DNA of 26,537 bases from Perkinsus olseni (Eukaryota > Perkinsozoa > Perkinsida), in the NCBI GenBank assembly GCA_013115125.1, contig JABANN010000478.1:1-26537 (forward strand), written 5' to 3'. The notes beneath the pieces were generated by a model. That model did not search any database. It saw nothing but the letters and a program-made list of their open reading frames with translations, and was not told the DNA's origin. Of this stretch, positions 10,201-18,584 are shown in pieces; positions within the stretch are counted from its first letter, which is position 1, and each line of letters opens with the position of its first letter. The position numbers and the translations under genes are program-made.

Positions 10201-12227
10201 GGACCTGTTACGGTAGCCCAGATACCGCAAACTCCCGAAGGAAGGATCCCCGGGGCGCTCATCGACTAGTCTACATCGTCCGGAAATAGGTACTCTTCTT
10301 TTGACGCTCCTACGTCCTCAAAAGCTTACCACCACTACGATTCTTGCGTCACAGTGCTATGAAAAACGCCGAATATTCGCTATCCCACAGAAGACGAGAA
10401 CGAGGTCGCTTCTGCCGAGGGTCTACTCAGGGTTGCCATAGCGTTCTCGAAGACGTCCCCAATGAGGGCCTTCTCGTCCTGCGTGACCAAGTCAATGTTC
10501 CGCAACACCAACGCGTTCTGCTCACACTCCTTCTTGCTAAAGGCGAATACTATCACCTGTGGAGACGGGCGTCGCCTAGCGTCAAGTGAGGGCGACAACC
10601 CTACCGGCATGTAGGCTCTGTCAGAGCACATCCTGACGACCTTGAGGAGATCGCTGTTCTTGGTATGCTGCTGCTGTTTTTTCTTGTTGCTCTTCAGACC
10701 TAGTGACCCCAATACGCCCCCTCGCCGTCCTCAGCGCCACTACTACCCTTAGTGCTCTGTGAGGCCTGCTCGGTATTCTTCTCCAAAATTTCCACCGCCT
10801 TACCGTAATTGTCTTCTCGGAACTTACCCTGATCGACTCGAAGCCATCTCTCCCAAGTCGCGTGTCACCACCACCGCTACTACTACCTTCTCGTCCACAG
10901 TAAGATAGACACCATCGCCCATGCTAGGATACACATAGTGCTGCAAAGGGACGGGCCTGAACAGACGAATGAAGGCCCTTCGAGAAGGGCACAGGAGAAG
11001 GGGCACCTGTAGTCCGTATAAATAAGATGGCAGGGCTGATGCTTGATGCGGCAGATCCACTCGGCGAACTCTCTCGCGTTGGGAATGGTGGCCGAGAGGA
11101 AAACGAATCTTACGGTATCGGGCAGGAGGATCCTGAGCAGCGGACATGACCAACCCCGTGCAAGACGGCTGTCGTCTTTCTACATGGTCTCCTCCCAGAC
11201 CACGCCTCGATCCCGGTCCCTCATGTAATGGACCTCATCGAAGATCACCCACTTCACCTCGCGGCACACGTCGCTGCCTCGGTACAGCATCGACCTGGCA
11301 AGTGTCGGATAAAAAGATACGCCCCCACGCCTCCGACCAACCTCAAAATCTCAGTGGTCATGATCATGCAGCTAGCATTGGGGTTGATGGTAACATCACC
11401 GGTCATGAGCCCTACATCGCTCCCGAACTCATCAGCGAGATCTCGGTACTTCTGGTTACTAACAAGGAGAACTCAATGCAACAGGGGCCTGTGGTGATAC
11501 TACCTCAAGGCCTTGATAGGGGAGGTGTAAATAACCCTCTGGTTGTCACGCATACTCATAGCGATCGCGTACTCAGCCACGGTGGTCTTACCAGCGGAAG
11601 TGTGCGCGGAGACCAGTACCTGCTCGCCAACGACAGCTCTATCACGCTGGTGGCTGTCGATGCTCCTACGGATTCGCTGCGTTCCAGACACGATACAGCT
11701 TCAGACTGGAAGCGATCGAGGGTGTATGGGTAGGTCTTCGCCGGCTCTCCTTCATACCTATATCAAGGACCTCTAGGGCGAGGATGCCCGGCTGGCTGTA
11801 CTACTTCGGGAGGCGTTTCTCCTTGGCCCAGTTTGCTGGTAATATACACTCATGTAAGCAGTTCTCCCCCGACGGATAAGCTTCGTGCGTGACCTGTTAA
11901 GGGCGGTCCACCACGCCTAGGGCCCCTGAGCTCGGGCCTCTACCTCAGACATGAGCTCCTCGGCCCTTCCCTGCTCAGCTTCTTCAGGGCTCTCTCCCGA
12001 TGCCGCCTCGTCAGTCGATGAACGGACTGCCTTGGTTGGAGGCTCTTCGGTTGATTCGCTATTAGACGGGGATCGTGGCCGGGCTGCATTACGGAAAGAT
12101 ACCCTTCCCTGCCAAGTTACCCTTCCCTATTACCAGCCTTTACTTCAGGCATCACTTCAGCCTGCTCCTCCTCCTCCTGAGGCACTTCACCGTCAAATAC
12201 GTCGAAGAGATCGTCTTCAGTAGCCAT
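7283..12227 (-). CDS. MTR4: Exosome RNA helicase MTR4 (SKIV2L2), 30 exons, 1014 aa
   Basis: Exons (minus): 12227-12134, 12083-11944, 11893-11850, 11757-11670, 11619-11504, 11458-11342, 11294-11184, 11132-11007, 10956-10887, 10828-10747, 10699-10605, 10556-10427, 10204-10068, 10022-9954, 9905-9833, 9786-9700, 9578-9507, 9333-9254, 9201-9106, 9059-8927, 8883-8791, 8745-8603, 8553-8387, 8338-8254, 8209-8126, 8072-7989, 7935-7874, 7820-7742, 7686-7500, 7383-7283. They total 3045 nt with no frame break. Motifs: AHTSAGKT (127-134), DEVH (219-222), SAT (250-252), RGIGIHHGG (423-431), [11 protein letters not shown] (455-465), QMAGRAGRRG (492-501). The arch/KOW region follows ([13 protein letters not shown]), then the DSHCT domain, ending in a segment that matches human MTR4. 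The enzyme unwinds RNA 3' to 5' and feeds the nuclear exosome, usually within TRAMP. Length matches yeast and human. The N-terminus is short and acidic. DEVH and the arch separate it from DNA-repair Ski2 relatives; SKI2 itself is less likely from the C-terminus. Confidence 0.97.
9594..9682 (-). other. tRNA-like sequence inside MTR4 intron 16
   Basis: The 121-nt intron 9579-9699 contains, on the same strand as MTR4, a perfect Pol III B-box sequence (GGTTCGAATCC, complement of 9608-9618). An A-box/D-arm-like stretch lies about 50 nt upstream, and a TTTT lies 15-20 nt downstream. It does not fold as a proper tRNA: the T stem keeps only its two inner pairs, and the last seven bases have no partner at the 5' end. 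I read it as a decayed tRNA or tRNA-derived element, or a chance B box, not as a working tRNA. Confidence 0.4.
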
Positions 12228-12347
12228 AGTGAATCAAGCAGCTGTAGGGCAAGAGTGAAGCACGATCCCCGCTCATCGGACCACAGCAATATGCAATGAA
12301 CCACAATGTTGCGAATCTACCCGCAATCCGAAGAACAAGCGGCCGCC

Positions 12348-13043
12348 CTAATGATCGAAATGCTGCGCGTTCATCAAAGAATGCTCTGAATCGATTCGAT
12401 TCTGAGATTGAACGGTAGATTGAGGTATTGGTTTACTCAAGAAACCTGAAGAGGCTTCGGTTTGGCTTTTCCAGTATCTAGGTCTGTGACGGGCTGACAG
12501 CCCGGGGCTGTTGCCAGATCCCAACGGCATCATGCGACGCCCTACACTCCACGAGCCCGTATGCTCGACTGCGCTAGGCGCCCCATCATCAGCTCTCGGC
12601 ATTCCGTCATAATGAACCCTATCCTGCATCAACTCTAACATCAACCTCTGGAATACAGTTCTGAGCTTTCGTTTGCTTTCTGTTTGAAGCCCTAGCTTGT
12701 TCGCAGCGGAAAGGTAGCGAGGATGAGACCCTTTTCAATTCGGCATCCTATGCGACCTATTCAACCACAGCCTCAGTGGGTGGCAGTAGTGACAGGTCTG
12801 CTGACCAGATCGGCCTACCTCTTATGATGGGACTTGTCCTTTTACTTGAGGAAAGCGCTTAATTAAGGTCCTACTTCTCGTCTTTTCCGGCTATGTTGTC
12901 ATAGGAGCACTATTACTCTGTTCAGTTTTCCGTCCAAGAAGGGGCTCTCTAGCATCGTAAGTTAGAATCTTACACGGGGCGACAGTTCGGTAGTCTCCAA
13001 ACTCATAGCAATGAATATGTGAAAGCGCTCCAACAGTGTCCAT
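12348..13043 (-). CDS. Unrecognised gene, exon structure only partly resolved
   Basis: Two good coding pieces lie on this strand. The upstream one opens with ATG 13043 (MDTVGALSHIHCYEFGDY...) and runs 50 codons to 12891. The downstream one is open from 12734 to the TAG at 12348. It begins near HPRYLSAANKLGL, continues through a charged helix-like stretch (KRKLRTVFQRLMLELMQD) and ends in a polar, Ser/Gln-rich tail. A clean 45-nt GT-AG intron (12801-12845) lies between them, but I could not join both pieces in phase through it, so a middle exon or different borders are needed. No family is recognised. It sits head to tail upstream of MTR4, about 120 bp away. Further short minus-strand frames at 13003-13414 may be its 5' exons. 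Confidence 0.45.
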
Positions 13044-13930
13044 GGTATGGCGACTTTGTTAGTGGAGCAAGATACTCATCAGTTTGAATAGTGGTGATTG
13101 GTGTACTGCTGGATTCACTTTTTTGTCGGATGTTACTAAACGTGTACGTGTGATGGCTCGGGCTGTAGTGTCGTGTCGGCTCAGCAGGCGAATCGAGTGT
13201 AATATCGACTTCTAATCGGCTTACATCCCGAACGAGAGCCATGGTGGTCGTTAACGGTCTGCTTCTGTCTTAGCTGGACCAGTACGCCCAGGCCCAGTGA
13301 CTCGGCAGCGAAGTCGTACAACTTAGTCGTTTTAGTCATGCTTATGACAACCATATCAGGTATGGTTAGCGCGGGTCGAACGTGACCAGTGATGAGGGGG
13401 AGATGGTCGGACACGAGTACTGATGAGTTGATTGGTGAGTCAGGCGTTCAGTCCTCATGCTGATGGGGCAAAAACCAGCCCTGTCGACCGAGGTGGAGGC
13501 AAATTGTTCTTGCCTGTCATCGGCGTCCGTAAGCTCATTTTGGGAGATTATTCTGTGAGGCTAGTCGCCCCATGTGACATGCTGCAGCCGCCACGCTCTT
13601 TTTGTCGGTGTTCTTTCTGTGGCATATCAGTTTTCCTGCGCAGTGCTGTCAGAGAAGCCCTGGGCGGGTTTTCGGGAGGAGTAGGACAGAGAATTCGTCG
13701 AACCGGTTGCGCGGACTACATCCATAGATCAGTTCGGTTTCTGATGGTATACTTCGCCCCTCCTGGTCCAGCTCGGAACGAAGCGGGACAGAACATAGCG
13801 ACGACGATGTTGGCGATCATAGCAAGGAGCCCTAAACTAGGTGGAGGGGGCCCGGAGACATCATCAGCGTCAGGCAGCAACGTGCAGGGTAAGAAATAGT
13901 TTCGCGAAGATTTGACAGGAATATGAAATA
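13044..13930. other. Gap with short unassigned minus-strand frames
   Basis: Minus-strand frames 13242-13003 (from an ATG, MALVRDVSRLEVD...) and 13414-13181 look partly coding; the latter contains an ATG reading MTKTTKLYDFAAESLG. A further minus frame near 13740-13900 encodes one hydrophobic segment (LGLLAMIANIVVAMFC). None could be chained with confidence or assigned to a family. The plus-strand frame 13432-13899 begins at TTG, not ATG, and looks spurious. They could be 5' exons of the unrecognised gene downstream or a separate small gene. Confidence 0.3.
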
Positions 13931-14001
13931 CTGGAACCGAGAATCGAACTCGGGACATACTGCGTGTTAGGCAGTCGTCATAACCAACTAGACCATTCCA
14001 G
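13931..14001 (-). tRNA. tRNA-Val (AAC)
   Basis: The 71-nt minus-strand sequence folds into a cloverleaf. The acceptor stem CTGGAAT pairs with GTTCCAG (last pair T-G). The anticodon stem ACTGC pairs with GCAGT around loop CTAACAC, which places AAC at 34-36. The T stem CCGAG/CTCGG is perfect around TTCGATT. No intron and no encoded CCA. In the nucleus AAC is normally modified to IAC and decodes most Val codons. Confidence 0.94.
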
Positions 14002-14076
14002 CGTTGATATACGTGACGCGACACGGCCGTGTTTGAGATGTAAAATGCCTCATGTATCTACCTCTCAGGCTCACTC

Positions 14077-15287
14077 ATGCGAAATTTGGCGCACGGAGAA
14101 TGTACAATCCTCCCTGCACTAGAAGACCTCGTCGGCATCCTTTCCGACGACGAGGTCGACGCAGCTTCCGGACCTAATAGCTCCTCACGAACTCTATCTA
14201 ACCCTCAACCTTCCGATCTATCGAACTCAGTAAGAAACTCGTCGAAGTGCTCGTCCCTGCAGCGCTCTCTCAGTATGCACCAGAAAATATTCTTGAATAC
14301 TATGCGAGATGCCACTGGAAAGAAGCCAGCCGGTCAATGGACGCCGAACTAGACGACACCATCGCACAACTAGATGATTTCCTGTCGTCTCTCTACGCCA
14401 GCGAAAGTTATGAGGATAACCCGAGTAGTGCTCGTGGAGTTTTCGATCGCTATCCGAGGAATCTGTATCGACCTAAGAAAATCGTCTTCATCATCGTGGC
14501 AGGCACCTCTCCTGGAAGGGGCGGGAGCGGACGCATTTCGAGTAGCAGAGGCGAACACGTCCGTAGAAGTACACCTTGCAACACAACAGGCTGCGTCTTA
14601 TCAGATGGTCTCAGATCGATACGAGGGTCGATTCACGAGGGAAGCCTTGCTACAAAAGCTCCATCCCGGCCTGGCACGCTACCTAGCGCAACCCAATCCC
14701 AACCTTGCACGTGAACAGAGAGAGTACTCGGCAAAACTGGCAAGGGTGGGAACGAATCGACTGCACCTTTACCATTGGCTGCGCTGGTGTTTCAGAGACC
14801 CAGCCTCGGTGACCCGTCCGAGGAGCCTCGAGACGCCTTGTATGACTTGCGAACGGTGCTGAGGCGAATTGGAGAGAAATTAAGTGACCAGTAACCTCAT
14901 ACTTGCTGATATTTGTGATAGGTAGGTACCACAAGATCACCCGCTTTCGGGCCGGCCAGTGGACACTCCAAGGTAAGCCCTGTTTGAGAGGGCGTCGTCT
15001 GTCTGATGCACTCGCGCGTCCATTGTTATGCATATCCTAGCTCTTCGAGTTTTGTATATCGCAGATACGGTGAAGAAACAGAGTCCAGCAGACTCCAGAG
15101 ACATCAGCGAGTAGATTTACCTTCTGTTGGAGGAAGCCAGAGGAAAAAGAAGGTCAGACCTCCTCATGGCTACCATGTTAACAGGAAGACCGTCCCTGCT
15201 GTTTTTGCAGGTCCGACCGAACCTCAACCTCGCCCCACCATGGAGGGGATGACCCACACAGGGATGAGTGACATGCTACCATTCTGA
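14077..15287 (+). CDS. Unknown helical protein, 7 exons, 291 aa
   Basis: Exons: 14077-14229, 14274-14438, 14503-14745, 14796-14890, 14926-14972, 15041-15110, 15185-15287. Phases agree throughout and the frame ends in TGA. Introns are 44, 64, 50, 35, 68 and 74 nt. The N-terminus has an acidic patch (LSDDEVD) and a Ser/Asn/Pro-rich linker. Helix-like stretches follow: YAPENILEYYARCHWKEA, ELDDTIAQLDDFLSSLYAS, ALYDLRTVLRRIGEKLSDQ and LQALRVLYIADTVKKQ. The C-terminus is Pro/Met-rich (PQPRPTMEGM). There is no signal peptide, membrane segment or catalytic motif that I can name. Stopping in exon 4 at 14894 would give 219 aa, but the splice at 14891 extends the frame in phase with good coding sequence. 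A subunit of a helical assembly such as a tether or kinetochore complex would fit the composition, but that is only a guess. Confidence 0.72.
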
Positions 15288-15293
15288 ACTATT

Positions 15294-15308
15294 GGTGTTG
15301 ACAACACC
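15294..15308. repeat. Small perfect inverted repeat between convergent genes
   Basis: GGTGTTG, one spacer base, then CAACACC, just after the stop of the plus-strand gene. It could form a short hairpin in the 3' UTR. The rest of 15288-15542 holds nothing recognisable. A plus-strand frame at 15430-15615 lies opposite the last ICME exon. Confidence 0.5.
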
Positions 15309-15542
15309 GTGTTGTTACCACACTTCGCAGTAATCACCTATGTGTTGCGTCTCCAAAACCCCCGTCTGAATCTCGGATTGCTCAGTCGAAGGCCTAGGTC
15401 TTCACTACCGCCGTCAAACGCACAACAATGTGACTAAACACAAGTCGTCTGACGTGCAATTATACTTATCACTGATAGAACTCCTAGGGACTCTACGAGA
15501 ACAGTACTGCGATAAGTTGTCTTATAACGAGAACGACGACGC

Positions 15543-17942
15543 TCAGAAGGGCATGATAGCACTCGCTATCGAAAGGATGGTCGTGTTCATCATCGGCAAT
15601 GCTTGTCCAACGTGAGTGTTCAATAGCGTTGGCGACTTAGCAAATACGATCGGCACCAACTGAAGGGATGAAGCACGATGTTACGGCTGCGAAGACCCCC
15701 GCGGATGTCACCTGTTCAATGAGAGGGTCTTTGCCTCCTCTGATGGGGCATTCGACAATAGGGTCAGAATGACCACAGCCTGGCAGCACCTTGAAGGTCA
15801 CGTGCCTGCTCATCAGAATTCTAGCAATCGAAGATCTTTCCCCAGCATCATTATTACTGTACACCGCAATACTGCAGGGCCTTCTTGAATTGAACCGAAG
15901 ACTCAATCGGCACAGTGACATCAGCATCACCTGATTAATCATCAACACTTAACAGGAATCCTTCCGTCGGCAACTACTACCGTGGAACAAATAGATTTCA
16001 GGAAGCCTGTGCATGGCAGCTTTGCTCTTCCCTGTGGACTCGGAGAGAATCCTAGTAGGCGATACTCGGAACAAATCATGGCCCATCATTGCCATAACGA
16101 CATTGGAGTACCTGAACAGCAAGACCTCGACTACCGGGCAGCAGGGCGATGCTATTACAGTCCTCGGCTGTTGAGATGGGGCACCATAGAGATCATATCG
16201 TAGGGCCCTGATATGCCTACAAAGGCCCTGATCTCGCTCAACGACCACATCTCGTTCAACTCCACATTCTTCACGGCGGCCTGACAACAGAGGAAGTGGA
16301 CCGCAAGCTCGATACCAGTACGAGTACCTTCTCTTCTCTAATGGCCTTGTTTATGAGTAACTGAGCAGGGCGACCAGAGTCAGACAATGCTGTCAGGAGT
16401 GATACTATCGCCTACCAGCGCCAGCAAATGGGCTCCTGCGCTCTGTCCAGTGAGCACAACATTGGATATATCACCACCGTAGCGATCAGCATTCTCGAAC
16501 ACCCAACTGATGCATGATAGATGAACACAGCCCATGGGGCCCGACGGGACATCCTCACTTGATGCAGTTGTTGACATCCTCAATCATATCATCAATTTTA
16601 CCCTGTGGGAAGTTGCGGTAATCAGGCGCAATAAAAAGAGCGCCCCTTTCGAAGCCCAAACGTCGACCCATGCAAGCTGACCATGCACGGAACCTATCAC
16701 CGATGATGCGTTGAAGCAGTACAGTGGCGATGGACCCGAACGCTTACCCGATAACCCAGGCACCTCCCATGACATTGATGACAATAGGGAGCCTCTTCTG
16801 GCGACGCTTCTCAGGCGGGTCCAAATAGTAGTCAGCAGGGAGGTAAATATCCAGCTGGTTTCGGCCATTAGGACCATAACGTATCCCGCGGAGCACCTAG
16901 GAGGTCTTCTGAGGTAGGCATGGCGAAGGTCTTCTGCTTACATTAGGGCTGAGAGTCCACCAACTACCAACCTTCACCACTGCTGGCATGATGAGAACTG
17001 CGAAAACGACAAGTCGCATGAACATAACGTATCTGGCAGGGAAAGTATCTTTGTGTACAACGACAGACAAGGAAGAGCCTACGCTTGCAGACCGGTGCCG
17101 AAAAACTTGAGCAAAATGCTAGCTTCATGCATCAACCACGGGAACTCCTCAACTACGACGTGCAAAAATCTAAAAGGGATCAGACGTGAGCTCAGAGCGA
17201 GGCTGCTGGGGTGACTAACAATACCTCGAAAGCATGAAAGGGAAGTACATGACCCAATCAGGGATCCAACTCTCTTCCTCTTCACCGTCACTCTCATCCT
17301 TATCGGTCGGATAGTACCTGCGATAGCAGCCAAAACTAGCAGCTGGGAGAGCACGGAACGTTATTACGGTTTGAGCCAATGGAGCTCTCTGTCGTAGTTG
17401 GAACCGACCTGATGCGTCATTGCCCTTCCAAGAATCTTAGACCGATCCTGAGTACATAGCAGCAACTACGTGAGCATCCTGGGCTTGAGTTATTACCTTC
17501 CGAGCCTTCCGTCCTCTCTGCAGGCCACTAGCTGTGGTGACGCTTCTCGTGTAGTGCGGGTGCTCATCACCCAGGGAAGAGAGACCTGCCGAGACAAACA
17601 ACCGAGTTGCAACAGCCAGACTACTATCACTCAAATACTACTACCTCTAGGCATGGGACGTCCGGGATGCTTCAACGGCTTGTGTGTGGGCACATCAGAA
17701 CCACCAGTAGCATCCGGTACGACAAGGCTCACTCGAGGACGCTGCTCACTCTGGGCAACCCCTGCCTTTATTTTGATATCCTCGGCGGCAGCAGGTCGGT
17801 TTTCGCTTTTTCTATCAGTCTTTACAGCAGCATCCTTCGCTACGGTGGCCTTCGCGGTGCCCTCAGTTGAGGGTTCGCCGCTGACTTCACCAAGCGTAGC
17901 CTTCGAGTCAGTGACGGGATGATCGTTGTTCAAATTAGTCAT
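15543..17942 (-). CDS. Isoprenylcysteine alpha-carbonyl methylesterase (ICME-like), 15 exons, 560 aa
   Basis: Exons (minus): 17942-17645, 17585-17497, 17447-17368, 17317-17225, 17169-17083, 17032-16942, 16896-16748, 16693-16559, 16506-16416, 16360-16328, 16280-16159, 16111-15981, 15930-15873, 15820-15712, 15659-15543. All phases agree. The first 100 residues are a charged, low-complexity N-terminus. A hydrophobic membrane anchor follows (FMRLVVFAVLIMPAVVK), as in plant ICME. Then comes an alpha/beta-hydrolase: YGPNGRNQLDIYLP, oxyanion GGAW, DYRNFPQG, nucleophile elbow GQSAGAH, acid DADVTVP, and histidine GHSD followed by PIRGGKDPLIEQ. This order matches plant ICME, which removes the methyl ester from the prenylated cysteine of CaaX proteins at ER/Golgi membranes, reversing ICMT. 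An arylformamidase is a weaker alternative. If the last intron (15660-15711) is retained, the protein stops at 15637 with a different tail. Confidence 0.9.
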
Positions 17943-18584
17943 AGTGAAAAATGAGAATTTACAGGCAACTTGCGGGCGATAGTACTGGTAATCACTACGA
18001 AAGGGCAACAACGCGCCTACCAGCGTACACCGAAAACTAGCGATGAAAAGTGGGACAGTTTGACACAGCAACAAAGATGAGCACTTCGTTTTACTGAGCC
18101 CCCTTTCGTGCGAACTGTGTGGGCGCTTCAGTAGACTGCGTCGGTTCTGTGGACGTCTGTCCTCAAGTGCGCCCGGCGACAAGTTCATCTCATTCCATAG
18201 AACCTGGGTCACTTCTCCTTGGCGAATGATGCAACAGTTAACCGGGGTTTGCGTTAGAAATGTCGGCCGTGAGATTTGAACCTGCGCCGCTCGACACGCC
18301 GCGAAAAGACTCGAGTAATCCTTCGTTGAGATTTGGACCAGTTGCTTTGCCCTCACTCGTGCGTGCAATAGCTGACTCTCCTTCACGTCAACACAAGAAA
18401 ACAGCTTTACGAGACTAGCGTGATGATATTTTTCACGTGCACGCATGCACACGTACAGATGCTGATGCACCAGGTGCTGCCACATTATCAATTTCTTTCT
18501 CGACTCTCGTCATACGCTCCTCGAACTCTTGCGGCGACAACGACCTGAAGAGATCGCTGTACAAACGAGAGAGCTAGCCATGGC
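17943..18584. other. Upstream region of ICME gene, with a tRNA-like B box
   Basis: No gene is evident. The ICME frame stays open upstream of its ATG to 18491, but the composition changes and no splice or family support exists, so I treat it as 5' leader. On the minus strand a B-box-like GGTTCAAATC (complement of 18273-18282) is followed by bases resembling a tRNA 3' acceptor (GGCCGAC). The T stem is mismatched and no matching 5' acceptor strand lies upstream, so this looks like a decayed tRNA fragment. Confidence 0.35.

Noticed and set aside
15430-15615. Plus-strand helical 61-codon frame
   Set aside because: Starts at GTG, lies opposite the last ICME exon, and has no acceptable downstream exon.
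17943-18491. Upstream extension of the ICME first exon (286-codon frame in total)
   Set aside because: Coding-like composition begins at ATG 17942. The upstream part has no domain and overlaps a tRNA-like fragment.
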